In this document: piece after piece, positions 9,479-19,459 of the stretch | Position numbering within the stretch: position 1 is the first letter of the stretch | Layout of the letters: each line of letters begins with the position of its first letter | Program-made: the position numbers and the translations under genes | Notes under the pieces: generated by a model | What the model saw: the letters and a program-made list of their open reading frames with translations, nothing else | What the model was told of the DNA's origin: nothing | Databases searched by the model: none | NCBI GenBank assembly: GCA_051453625.1 | Contig: JBOZIK010000001.1 | Location: 196,733,306-196,764,025 of the forward strand | Source: Welwitschia mirabilis | Lineage: Eukaryota; Gnetophyta; Gnetopsida; Welwitschiales | Direction of reading: 5' to 3' | DNA length: 30,720 bases

Positions 9479-9933
9479 NNNNNNNNNNNNNNNNNNNNNN
9501 NNNNNNNNNNNNNNNNNNNNNNNNNNNNNNNNNNNNNNNNNNNNNNNNNNNNNNNNNNNNNNNNNNNNNNNNNNNNNNNNNNNNNNNNNNNNNNNNNNNN
9601 NNNNNNNNNNNNNNNNNNNNNNNNNNNNNNNNNNNNNNNNNNNNNNNNNNNNNNNNNNNNNNNNNNNNNNNNNNNNNNNNNNNNNNNNNNNNNNNNNNNN
9701 NNNNNNNNNNNNNNNNNNNNNNNNNNNNNNNNNNNNNNNNNNNNNNNNNNNNNNNNNNNNNNNNNNNNNNNNNNNNNNNNNNNNNNNNNNNNNNNNNNNN
9801 NNNNNNNNNNNNNNNNNNNNNNNNNNNNNNNNNNNNNNNNNNNNNNNNNNNNNNNNNNNNNNNNNNNNNNNNNNNNNNNNNNNNNNNNNNNNNNNNNNNN
9901 NNNNNNNNNNNNNNNNNNNNNNNNNNNNNNNNN
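9479..9933. other. Assembly gap (455 N)
   Basis: Unsequenced. Frames reported across it would be meaningless. Confidence 0.95.
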
Positions 9934-11256
9934 ATGTTAGATGTGTTGCATGTATTAACTAATATTCATATTGCTTCTAGTATGATTTATACAGTTATAG
10001 TATGCATAGTATAGTGATAAAATGAGGTAGATTTTAGCACAATCTTCAATGATTATGGTTGCTTCTAGTATTCTTAACACTTTTCAGGTATGTTTTCTTA
10101 AATATATTTTCTTACGTGTTCATGCATATGAGTTAATTGTTCCAAGTAGTTATCTGTTATCTTATGCACAAAATAATGTAATAATAGTGATTATTCTATG
10201 ATGTTTATTAAAATAATTATGAATTTAATTAGAAACATTTATCCTTTGACTTCTATTGATCTGCGTCTATTGAGAATAGAGGCTTAATTAGTGGTATATA
10301 AGCTATTCTCTTTGGCATTTTATATTTACATATTTTTATATTCATTATGATATGTTATAAAAAGAGTAGCTAAGAGATACCCTACCAGAATGGGGGGTGT
10401 TTGTCTGTGTGTGTTAATCATATTTCTATATCAATTTACTATAATGACATTTTATTATGATATATTCCATTCCATTAGCTCCCACGAAGATGTTAGAGTG
10501 AGATACGAGTAGGTTTCTTGTTCTTGGTAATGGAGAATTACTAATGGATATTTTGGGTAAGTAACTAGAGGGTTCACTATATATATACATTTAGGTACCC
10601 ATATATCTTATTTATATTAATGTACAGGTGTATTATTATTATTCATCCATTATAATTTCTTAATAAGATTAGATGTTATAGCCTGCAGAGTTTTTAATAG
10701 GCTGCCTCCTATACTTTTCCATATAGCTACTATGCATATGTACATTTATTCGTGTGTGATATCTATTGATGTTGTTTTATATATTAAGTTCTTTCATTCT
10801 TCCTTGCATTCTTTCATGCCTAGGATTGCCACATGCTACTAATACAGATCACTTTGATCTATCTTATCCTCATGCATATTGGTGGAAATTGGAACGAGAT
10901 CCAGAATAGAACAACGTGTGGTTTTAACTCCTTTGGATTAGGATTACATTGGTGTGGTTGCTTAGCTATTGATGCAACCAACCACTCGAGTACAATCTAC
11001 ACACTTATTATGTGTACTTCTAATCAAGACTTGTAATTAAACTTAAGATTAGTTTTGATATTAGTTAAGTGAGCTATCGTCATATAGCTCACTTGATGTA
11101 AATTTTGTGGGTAACTAAGAGACAACTCTCCCAGTCATAACCAAATCATCCTATTGCAATGTTTAGTCTTATCATGTAAATTAATGCGCTGTAATGTAAT
11201 AAAGTTAATTATTAAAAAAATTAGTGCTTTTAAGTCCAACCCAAAAACCAGGTTAT
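9934..11256. other. Unassigned DNA, no convincing gene
   Basis: A 67-codon plus-strand frame (10833-11036) has no recognisable motif, unusual composition and no supporting context. An exact hairpin lies at 11067-11094. An 'aataaag' string near 11198 could be a polyadenylation signal, but no transcript can be assigned. A short G run occurs near 10392. Confidence 0.4.
11067..11094. other. Perfect 11-bp inverted repeat (hairpin)
   Basis: AAGTGAGCTAT at 11067-11077 and ATAGCTCACTT at 11084-11094 are exact reverse complements around the 6-base loop CGTCAT. Wobble pairs could extend the stem by two or three positions. No T-run follows, so a terminator role is not indicated. Confidence 0.7.
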
Positions 11257-12835
11257 GACATTTAGTTCTTATAGTAGCAATAATCTTTCTATGTATTAGC
11301 ATGCATCCAAGGTATAATTTCCAAGTATGAATATAATAATTGTAATAGTTCTTAATTACAAGAATGCAACTTGCATGATTGTGCACATTTTTAAAATCTT
11401 TAAATTTGTAGATCTCATTTTAGATCACACCTCAATGTAATATCCATGTTTTTAAGGTAAAATATGGGACCTAAATTGAGCTAAAAATTTATAGAAACAA
11501 ATATTTTAAGATATTTAAAAATATAAGGCTTAATAAAAGCATAAAATATTTTGTTAATCTCTTATTCATTATGATGTTCCTATTAGGAAATGTTTCTAAA
11601 ATTTTAGAATTAACTAGCTTTTGTGCTTAGTTTGCTAAAATCTAGAGAGCATTAAATATGTCTTTTGAGATTATATGCTTTAGTTAGTAATGTTACATCT
11701 ATTTATATATCAAAGTCTTGTTTTCTTAGATGACTATTGATAAGAAACTACAAATGTGTTAGAAGATTCTTCTTCTAAAAAGTACTTTTTAAATAGAAAT
11801 ATAGGTTTTAAGTTTGGTTTAAAAACGAAATTTTGTAAATTCCAACATTAGTAGTGAACTTGCAATACAAAGGACATGTCCATGGACAAAAAGATATCTC
11901 AATAAATGTGGGGATTAAATTCCTCAAATTCACCTTCAATTTGGATAATTTAGAAAATCCTTGATTCATATGCATATGTGGCATCATGCATGCCATCCAC
12001 AAGCATCCATGATGCATATGGAAAAAAGAATAGAACAAGTCTAAAACTAGCACATTGTTCTTACTTCAATCATTAAAGAAGGCCTATGATGAGTTTGCAT
12101 CCATTCTATGATTCCATGGCATATCTCCCACCAATGATAAAGGCCTCTAATAAATTTTTGTGGGACTTAAGAGAACTTCAATCCACTTCACTCTATAAGT
12201 TTTATGTCTATGCATTTTAAATCCACTCTATGGAGAGGAGTTAGTGAACTTCAAACTTGAGAAGCAATGTCAAAGTGGTATTCATTTCTAGTTTTTCATC
12301 ACCTTATCTAGTTCCTACTTTATCGCCTTTACAATTCTTTATTAAGTATGCAATTTCTTTGGGTTTCAAGGTTTGTGTTACATGATGTTACCCAAAAGCT
12401 CTTATAAATTTTTGTTATGTTACATGATTTTACTAAGAATCTTTTATAATTTTTAGAGAGATTTATTTCCATAAATATGTTGGTGAGGAATAAATCTAAA
12501 ACTTTTTAGTTGAATACATGTTTAGGTCTCTTGTAAGGTTTTACTATCACTTTTGGTAACATATCACTAAGCGTGTATTAGATTAGATCTTCAATTTCTT
12601 TTCTTGAATGTTGCATAGCCAAGAATCATAGTAATTTAATGGGTTATTAAAATCATATCACATGAGAATCTATATCATTTATAGCAAAATTTGATTCTTA
12701 AATATGATCTATCAAATGAATTTATTGCAAAACAATTTTCAACCTTTTTTCCATGAATATTAGGCTTTTGAAATAACAATTTTATGGCAACTATAGATTG
12801 ATAGTTTTTCCAATGGATGCAATGTTCTTTCCCCC
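11257..12835. repeat. Tandem duplication R, copy 1
   Basis: It aligns with 13146-14945 nearly end to end, from 'ttcttatagtagc' (11267 versus 13150) to 'ccaatggatg' near 12815 and 14930. Copy 2 carries about 58 extra bases near 13190-13248 and a longer insertion near 14490-14620. Both copies contain a clustered CATGCATG/ATGCATATG block (11970-12020 here) with inverted-repeat character. No coding frame is conserved between the copies. Confidence 0.75.
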
Positions 12836-12904
12836 CACAATATTAAGACTTTGTGCCACTAAAATTAAAACTAAAGACTAATATTGAAATTTTATTACAT
12901 AAAG

Positions 12905-13145
12905 CAAAAAAGGCATTAATACTAGATTTATTATTCATTCCCCTTTTATCAATGTTTTCCTTCTCTTGGATTTAAAGTTGTCTATCTTAACTTATAATGG
13001 TGTCTTTCTGGTCTTTGTTACAAAATCTTATGATTCATTTTTTATGGTCATTACTTTTCTTTAAAGCCTTCCCTAGCCTTGTAAAGTAATGTAGCAAAAA
13101 AGCTTGGCACTTGATGAAAATGAGCGTTTTGCCCTTAGGACAATT
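12905..13145. repeat. Short dispersed repeat S, copy 2
   Basis: Homologous to 2857-3112. Here it runs without a break into R copy 2, so S may be the left part of the full R unit that is missing from R copy 1. Confidence 0.6.
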
Positions 13146-14945
13146 TGGTTCTTATAGTAGCTATAATCTTTGTATGTATTGGCATGTTTAAAAAAAAAAT
13201 CTAGATGAAGGCTTCAAACATTAAACAATTAATTTCAATCACACCTAAGGTATCATTTCCCAGTATGAATACTACTGTAGTAATAACTCTTGGTTAGAAG
13301 AATGCAACTTGCATGATGGTGCATTTCTTAAAATCTTTGGATTTGTAGAGCTCATTCTTAGATGACATCTCAATGTGATATACATGTCTTGTTAGATAAA
13401 AGATGAGATCTAGATTAGTCTAAACATTTAAAGAAAAAAGCTTTTGAGATATTTAAAAATCTAAAGCTTAATGAAAGCATAAAATATTTTATTGATACCT
13501 CCTTCATTATGGTGTCCTTGTTAGGAAATGTTTCTAAAATTTAAGAATGAATTAGGCTTAGTTTGCTAAAGTCTAGAAAGCATTAAATATGTGCTTTGGG
13601 AATATATACATTAGTTGATAGTGCTAGTTGATAGTGTTACTTGATAGTGTTACTTCTATTTATATATTGAAGTAATGTTTTGTTAGATGACTATTGATAA
13701 GAAACTACAAACATATTGGAAGAATATTCTTCTAAAAAATATTTTTTTTAAAATATAAATAAGGTTTTAAACTTTGGTTTAAGAGTAAACTTTTCAAAAT
13801 TGCAACTTTAATAGTGATCTTGTAATACACAGGACATGTCTATGGACAGAAAACTCTCCTAATAAATGTGGGGATTAGATTTTGCAAATTCATCCTCAAT
13901 CTGGCGTATTTAGAAATGCCTTGATCTATATGCATATCTGGCATCATGCATGTCATCCCACATGCATCCATGATGCAAATGAAAAAAGAGAAGAAAACGA
14001 GTTTGAAACCAACACATTGTCTTTTCTTCCATCATTGAAGAAGGCCTATGGTGAGTTTGCATTTACTCTACCATTTCATGATGTATCTCTAACCAACAAC
14101 AAAGGCCTTAGGTAAATTTTCAGAGAACTTAAGTAAACTTTAATCCACTTCACTCTCTAAGTTTTATGTCCATGCATCATAAGTTCACTCTATGGAGAGC
14201 TTCATGAACTTTAGACTTGATAAGCAATGTTAAAGTGATCTTTATTTATAGTTTTTCTTCACCCTATTGAGCTCCTAATTTATTGCCTTTGCAATTCATT
14301 ATTTAAGTACGCAATTTCTTTGAGGTTAAAGGTCTGTGTTGCATGGTATTACCCAAAAACTCCTATAAAAGTTTGTTATGTTACATGGTTTTACTAAGAA
14401 GCTTCTATGATTTTTGAAGAGCTTTATTTCTATAAATATGTTGGCGAGGCATAAGTCCAAAATTTTTTATTTTAGTACATGGCTTTATGAAGAAGTTCTT
14501 ATAATTTTTCATTTTATTATATGTTTTTACCAAGAATCTTCTATAATTTTTATGTTTTATTCTTTTGTTTTACAGAATCTCCCAAGTGCTTCTTTCTCTC
14601 TTTTCTTTTCCTTTTTTTTAAAATAAATAGAGGTCTCTTGTAAGTTGTTATTAGCACTTTTAGTAACACATCACTAAGCTTGTATTGGGTTAGATTTTTT
14701 ATTTCTTTGCTTGAATGTTGCATAGCCAAGAATTATACTAATTTGAGGGGTTATTGAAATCCTATCACATGAGAATTTATGTTGTTTATAGCAAGAGTAA
14801 TTTTGATTCTTAAATATGATCTATCAGATACATTTATTGCAAAGACTTTTTCCATTTTATTTTTCATGCACACTAGGCTTTTGAAATAGCAATTTATGGC
14901 AATTACATATGGATAGTTTTCCCAATGGATGTAGTGTCCTTTTGT
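13146..14945. repeat. Tandem duplication R, copy 2
   Basis: Second copy of the unit at 11257-12835, in direct orientation, at a start offset of about 1883 bases. The 77-codon frame at 13882-14115 is not preserved in copy 1 and is not called. An RY-type CATGCATG block recurs at about 13945-13976. Confidence 0.75.
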
Positions 14946-15780
14946 TCCTAGCTCTCTTCCTTATCATTCCAATCACCATCTTGCCATACTTGGGGTATAT
15001 GAGGACCATGCCACAGATCACTTTTGTCATACCAAGTTTTCCTTTTAAAGTAAAATAAAAATGAAGAATTTAATGGATTTCATTTGTGGGTTTAGCTTGT
15101 AGAACGAAAGAGTGTTTAGTTGTGAACACGGGGATAATAACACTTCATTTGTTGTTGTTTGCATTTCATCATCATTGCAAGCATTATGAAGAGGTAGGTG
15201 ACAAACCTAAGAAGACCCACAAATCTCAAAAATAAGAGACTCTTGCCAAAGTTACAAACTTCTTGAGCTTGTTTTACTTTTTTGAGTTCTTTACAAACTT
15301 CTTTTTATGTAAAATCTTCATTTATTCAGATTTCTTCTCCTTCCTTTATTCAAACTTCTTCTCAGGTTGCTAGTTGCAAATTGTCTCACTTGTTTATGCA
15401 TTTTTAAATTTAACGATGAGATGTTAAAAGTCTATCTCCTATGCAACCTATCTTATGCCTTTAAAATAAATTTTTTAACTACAATTTTTATTTTGGTAGT
15501 TGTAGAATTTCTTCTACTAAATTTTTGTTCTCTTGTTCACAGCCGTAGCTAGACAAAGGTTAAGACTTTTTCTTACTTTTCTTCCTCTTGTTTTAGAAAG
15601 AGCCACACTTATGTCTAGAACATTAACATATTTATTTTTATTCTGCAAATCTTTATTCTTATAAGCCAATTCAATTTTTACTCCATAACAACCTCTTTAT
15701 CTTAATTTTTTATGTGATTTTTTTAGTTACCATCATCTTCCATTTAATCTTCTGGTTACACATTTATTTACCAATCACTG
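14946..15780. other. Pyrimidine-rich unassigned DNA
   Basis: T/C-rich plus strand with several 'cttcttctcag' style strings that resemble 3' splice sites. No matching open exon is found. The 61-codon frame at 15367-15552 is hydrophobic because of T-rich composition and is not supported. Confidence 0.4.
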
Positions 15781-15897
15781 ACCCAGCATTCAACGTCGAT
15801 TCTAGAAAATGAAGTTTTTCGATATAAATCATGACAAAGGCACTAAGCATCTTGCTTGTGCAATGAGGCATCCTCTTATTGGGGGAAGTGCTGGATT

Positions 15898-15985
15898 CTG
15901 CGTTGTGCACCCACTAGCGCACAGGCACGTTGCTCTGCGCTGACGCATAACAACACTGGTCGTAGCACACTACCGCACAACGCAG
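15898..15985. other. Foldback: 12-bp stem with nested inverted repeat
   Basis: CTGCGTTGTGC (15898-15908) pairs exactly with GCACAACGCAG (15975-15985), and one further T-A pair extends the stem outward. The 66-base loop contains a second inverted repeat, AGCGCA (15916-15921) with TGCGCT (15936-15941). It is GC-rich in an otherwise AT-rich window. Confidence 0.6.
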
Positions 15986-16082
15986 ACATTGCCCATTTGC
16001 CTTGACATGCGCTTTATACTTTGCCTTGACATGTCGGTAACAGTGACAAACTGACAATCGACAGGGAATTGGACGGCATTCA

Positions 16083-16226
16083 ATGGCAACTCAGGGGGCG
16101 CACCAACCCCATTTGAATCCTTATCTGCAACCTCTATTGCCATTCATTCATTTCTTTCTGGGCTTCGGTCACACTACCTTAAAGACGCATGTGAGGAAGG
16201 AAGGAGTCTCAGCATACGGTTTATGA
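16083..16226 (+). CDS. Possible 47-residue small ORF
   Basis: This ATG-initiated frame begins MATQGAHQPHLNPYLQPLLP and ends with TGA. Composition is not low-complexity: a Pro/His/Leu-rich N-terminal half and a basic C-terminal part. The ATG has A at -3 (caATGG). No homologue is recognised and no RNA evidence is visible. It lies in the GC-richer island, so it could be a real small peptide, an upstream ORF in a 5' leader, or chance. Confidence 0.2.
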   Translation: MATQGAHQPHLNPYLQPLLPFIHFFLGFGHTTLKTHVRKEGVSAYGL

Positions 16227-16496
16227 AAGGACGCTGATCCTAAACAGGCGGCAGTCATGCCCCTGCAACTTCAATCATATTTCTTGCTTCGTTCCCTGCT
16301 TTTACCATTAGTTAACCATCAATCGCCATAAGGTCGAGCGTCAGGGGCGACCCATAAATTTTGAACAATTTATCCAGCTAAATAACGTTGCTCTTCTCAT
16401 ACAAATTCTGATATAACAGAATCATGGAGATGCAAATAACTTGACGTCTCCTTTAACCTGAGAGACTCCTCCAAAACTTCTTTGTCTTGTTTCGCC

Positions 16497-16571
16497 ATGG
16501 GAGGCCTGCAGATGTTCCGGAAGGAACATGGACTCTCAATCTTTAAATCGTCCTCCATGTCCGAGAATTAG
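16497..16571 (+). CDS. Possible upstream ORF / first-exon fragment (24 residues)
   Basis: An ATG in a strong plant context (gccATGg) opens a frame starting MGGLQMFRKEHGLSIFKSSS and stopping at TAG. The homologous stretch after the second gap (from 17565) keeps the same frame (SIFNSSSMSK then TGA), so the frame survives the duplication while its 3' end differs. It could be a conserved upstream ORF of the putative gene. The rest of the second copy is hidden by N. Confidence 0.2.
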   Translation: MGGLQMFRKEHGLSIFKSSSMSEN

Positions 16572-16678
16572 TAATATGGCACCGCGCCGAGTCGGGTTTG
16601 AAGGGCAAGAGAACGTCTGTCTCAAGTTTGTACAAGACCCTGCCTGATGCAATCTGAGAAGATGAAGTGCACTCTGTA
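16534..16678 (+). repeat. Duplicated gene-like block, copy 1
   Basis: It matches 17565-17713 almost base for base ('ggcaccgcgcc', 'gggcaagagaacgtctgt', 'gcctgatgcaatctgagaag') at an offset of 1031 bases. It ends at the edge of a 320-base N gap. Differences are few: single substitutions and a short indel near 16560. Confidence 0.8.
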
Positions 16679-16998
16679 NNNNNNNNNNNNNNNNNNNNNN
16701 NNNNNNNNNNNNNNNNNNNNNNNNNNNNNNNNNNNNNNNNNNNNNNNNNNNNNNNNNNNNNNNNNNNNNNNNNNNNNNNNNNNNNNNNNNNNNNNNNNNN
16801 NNNNNNNNNNNNNNNNNNNNNNNNNNNNNNNNNNNNNNNNNNNNNNNNNNNNNNNNNNNNNNNNNNNNNNNNNNNNNNNNNNNNNNNNNNNNNNNNNNNN
16901 NNNNNNNNNNNNNNNNNNNNNNNNNNNNNNNNNNNNNNNNNNNNNNNNNNNNNNNNNNNNNNNNNNNNNNNNNNNNNNNNNNNNNNNNNNNNNNNNNN
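16679..16998. other. Assembly gap (320 N)
   Basis: Unsequenced. It immediately follows duplication copy 1 and may hide the equivalent of the exon at 17772. Confidence 0.95.
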
Positions 16999-17245
16999 TC
17001 CGCATAATGTTTAATGACTTGAGGCAATTGAATATCCTTATTCATGAATGCGATTATCACACGAAGTATGTGCAACAAGGAAAATCACATTAATTTGAGA
17101 AAAATTCTACAGGAGGGAGAGCAAGTGCAATAGAGATAATTGAATACACAACAAACAACAGAGAGACGAAGAGAGAGATGAATGTGATTTATGGGGATGC
17201 CTGGTCATGAATAGCCTTATCAGCGGCGTAAGCATAATGAAAGTT

Positions 17246-17564
17246 NNNNNNNNNNNNNNNNNNNNNNNNNNNNNNNNNNNNNNNNNNNNNNNNNNNNNNN
17301 NNNNNNNNNNNNNNNNNNNNNNNNNNNNNNNNNNNNNNNNNNNNNNNNNNNNNNNNNNNNNNNNNNNNNNNNNNNNNNNNNNNNNNNNNNNNNNNNNNNN
17401 NNNNNNNNNNNNNNNNNNNNNNNNNNNNNNNNNNNNNNNNNNNNNNNNNNNNNNNNNNNNNNNNNNNNNNNNNNNNNNNNNNNNNNNNNNNNNNNNNNNN
17501 NNNNNNNNNNNNNNNNNNNNNNNNNNNNNNNNNNNNNNNNNNNNNNNNNNNNNNNNNNNNNNNN
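17246..17564. other. Assembly gap (319 N)
   Basis: Unsequenced. It immediately precedes duplication copy 2 and almost equals the previous gap in size. The 5' part of copy 2 is probably inside it. Confidence 0.95.
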
Positions 17565-17713
17565 TCTCAATCTTTAACTCGTCCTCCATGTCAAAATGAG
17601 TATATAGTAATATGGCACCGCGCCAAGTCGGGTTTGAAGGGCAAGAGAACGTCTGTTTCAAGTTTGTACAAGGCCCTGCCTGATGCAATCTGAGAAGCTG
17701 AAGTGCACTCTGT
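17565..17713 (+). repeat. Duplicated gene-like block, copy 2
   Basis: Second copy of the 16534-16678 block. Unlike copy 1 it is sequenced beyond the shared part, into a polypyrimidine stretch, an AG acceptor and an open 72-nt segment. Confidence 0.8.
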
Positions 17714-17843
17714 AAAAGATATCTGTTACATGAGCTAATGTTGCATTTCAACAATCTTTTCTGCTTCGCAGAAATTCTAGGCCAAAGAGCCCGCTTCTTG
17801 AGGCTGTCACCGCTTTCCCACGGCTTTCTAATTTGATTAGCAG
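17683..17843 (+). CDS. Tentative two-exon gene start (17683-17711 joined to 17772-17843)
   Basis: An ATG at 17683 begins MQSEKLKCT and is kept in duplication copy 1 (MQSEKMKCT). A GT donor at 17712 and an AG acceptor at 17770-17771, after a pyrimidine-rich 'tcttttctgcttcgcag', would remove a short 60-nt intron. The reading frame then continues for 24 codons through the 72-nt segment (contains PKSPLLEAVTAFPRLSNLIS), which ends in AG|GTGAGG, a good donor. Exon phases agree. The product is not recognised, the intron is at the lower size limit, and a 772-base gap soon follows. Alternatively only the 72-nt exon is real and its upstream exon lies in a gap. Confidence 0.25.
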
Positions 17844-17879
17844 GTGAGGACTATCATCCATTTATCATCACTCACCACT

Positions 17880-18651
17880 NNNNNNNNNNNNNNNNNNNNN
17901 NNNNNNNNNNNNNNNNNNNNNNNNNNNNNNNNNNNNNNNNNNNNNNNNNNNNNNNNNNNNNNNNNNNNNNNNNNNNNNNNNNNNNNNNNNNNNNNNNNNN
18001 NNNNNNNNNNNNNNNNNNNNNNNNNNNNNNNNNNNNNNNNNNNNNNNNNNNNNNNNNNNNNNNNNNNNNNNNNNNNNNNNNNNNNNNNNNNNNNNNNNNN
18101 NNNNNNNNNNNNNNNNNNNNNNNNNNNNNNNNNNNNNNNNNNNNNNNNNNNNNNNNNNNNNNNNNNNNNNNNNNNNNNNNNNNNNNNNNNNNNNNNNNNN
18201 NNNNNNNNNNNNNNNNNNNNNNNNNNNNNNNNNNNNNNNNNNNNNNNNNNNNNNNNNNNNNNNNNNNNNNNNNNNNNNNNNNNNNNNNNNNNNNNNNNNN
18301 NNNNNNNNNNNNNNNNNNNNNNNNNNNNNNNNNNNNNNNNNNNNNNNNNNNNNNNNNNNNNNNNNNNNNNNNNNNNNNNNNNNNNNNNNNNNNNNNNNNN
18401 NNNNNNNNNNNNNNNNNNNNNNNNNNNNNNNNNNNNNNNNNNNNNNNNNNNNNNNNNNNNNNNNNNNNNNNNNNNNNNNNNNNNNNNNNNNNNNNNNNNN
18501 NNNNNNNNNNNNNNNNNNNNNNNNNNNNNNNNNNNNNNNNNNNNNNNNNNNNNNNNNNNNNNNNNNNNNNNNNNNNNNNNNNNNNNNNNNNNNNNNNNNN
18601 NNNNNNNNNNNNNNNNNNNNNNNNNNNNNNNNNNNNNNNNNNNNNNNNNNN
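17880..18651. other. Assembly gap (772 N)
   Basis: Unsequenced. It begins 37 bases after the putative splice donor at 17844. Confidence 0.95.
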
Positions 18652-18684
18652 GTAGGGTTTATATAGACATGTCTGGCACTCTTT

Positions 18685-18828
18685 TCTTTTTCTATTTATA
18701 GAAGAACTCCTACTCCTTTAATTTGCATCGTTTTGTTTTTCTATTTATAGAAGAACTATTCCTTTAATTTGCATTATTTCCTTTTTCTATTTATAGAAAA
18801 AGTCCTATACCTTTAATCTGCTATGTTA
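18685..18828. repeat. Three-copy minisatellite, ~48-bp unit
   Basis: 'tctatttatagaa' recurs at 18691, 18740 and 18787, each followed by 'gaactcctactcctttaatttgcat' or a close variant. Unit lengths are 49 and 47 bases. The third unit is the most diverged. Confidence 0.8.
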
Positions 18829-19459
18829 TAGTTAGAGATGATGTTGGGCTTCGTTTGCTCATGCACCATCCTCCTCATAAAACTCATGCTGTTCCCGGTA
18901 TCCCAAAAAAGTTAAGGGTTTTCTAATTGGACTTTACACAAACACAACTTATAGTTTTCATATTTTTATGTTTTACTCTAGATAAGGAAGGTATTAAATT
19001 ATTTATAATTATTAATCCTTCTTTGTATACGTAAATATACAAGTAAAAGTGAGGTGAGTGTATTATGAACTTTTTCCTTTTCAACTTTTCTTTCTCTTTC
19101 TCTTTTTTTCCTCCTTTGGAAAAGCTTAAGTCATATAGATGGGATTGCACTTATCAAGGTTGCTTGTTTGCTTAGCCATCTGAAAACCCATGGATGGTCC
19201 TCGCTTGTCTTGTAGCTCACAAACATCTACTTGTGTCTTAAAGACACAATTAGGAAGCATACACCAACCTACAGAACTAGAGATTCAAAACCAAGATGTT
19301 TAAACTCACAACTTATAAACATGAATTGAACTTACGTGTCATCGTGATACATAATTCTTAATATGAATCATAAATTTATGTAACTCTCAAAATCAAAATA
19401 AAATGTGATAATACTTTTATTTTATTAGTTTTTAGTAAGTTATTTTTCTAATGGGATGA
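18829..19459. other. Unassigned AT-rich DNA
   Basis: It contains a pyrimidine tract near 19072-19113 (ttttcctttt, tttctctttc), which produces a Lys/Glu-rich minus-strand frame by composition alone. No gene is recognised. The N-terminal part of the copia gag that follows may lie here but is too decayed to see. Confidence 0.4.

Larger units (their letters stand above)
15781..16500 (+). promoter_or_regulatory. GC-richer gene-proximal island
   Basis: Base composition changes abruptly from AT-rich flanks to a balanced sequence with many CpG (for example 'gcgctgacgc', 'cgcacaacgcag', 'gtcgagcgtcaggggcgac'). Such a shift in a plant genome usually marks single-copy promoter or 5' gene sequence. It precedes the duplicated exon-like blocks at 16534 and 17565. 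Small frames starting at 15809 (44 codons) and 16083 (47 codons) are open but unverified. Confidence 0.35.

Noticed and set aside
11257-14945. R copies as the two LTRs of one retrotransposon
   Set aside because: Only about 300 bases lie between them, with no PBS, PPT or target duplication found, and repeat S runs straight into copy 2.
17573-17754. Minus-strand frame over the duplicated block (contains LLQSALQLLRLHQAG)
   Set aside because: It is open in both copies, but the duplication is too recent for this to be informative. The plus strand has the better start context and splice signals, though this is not settled.
16536-18701. Long frames of 115-285 codons across N runs
   Set aside because: Nearly all of their length is unsequenced, so absence of stops carries no information.
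18923-19150. 75-codon Lys/Glu-rich minus-strand frame
   Set aside because: It is produced by the pyrimidine tract near 19072-19113.
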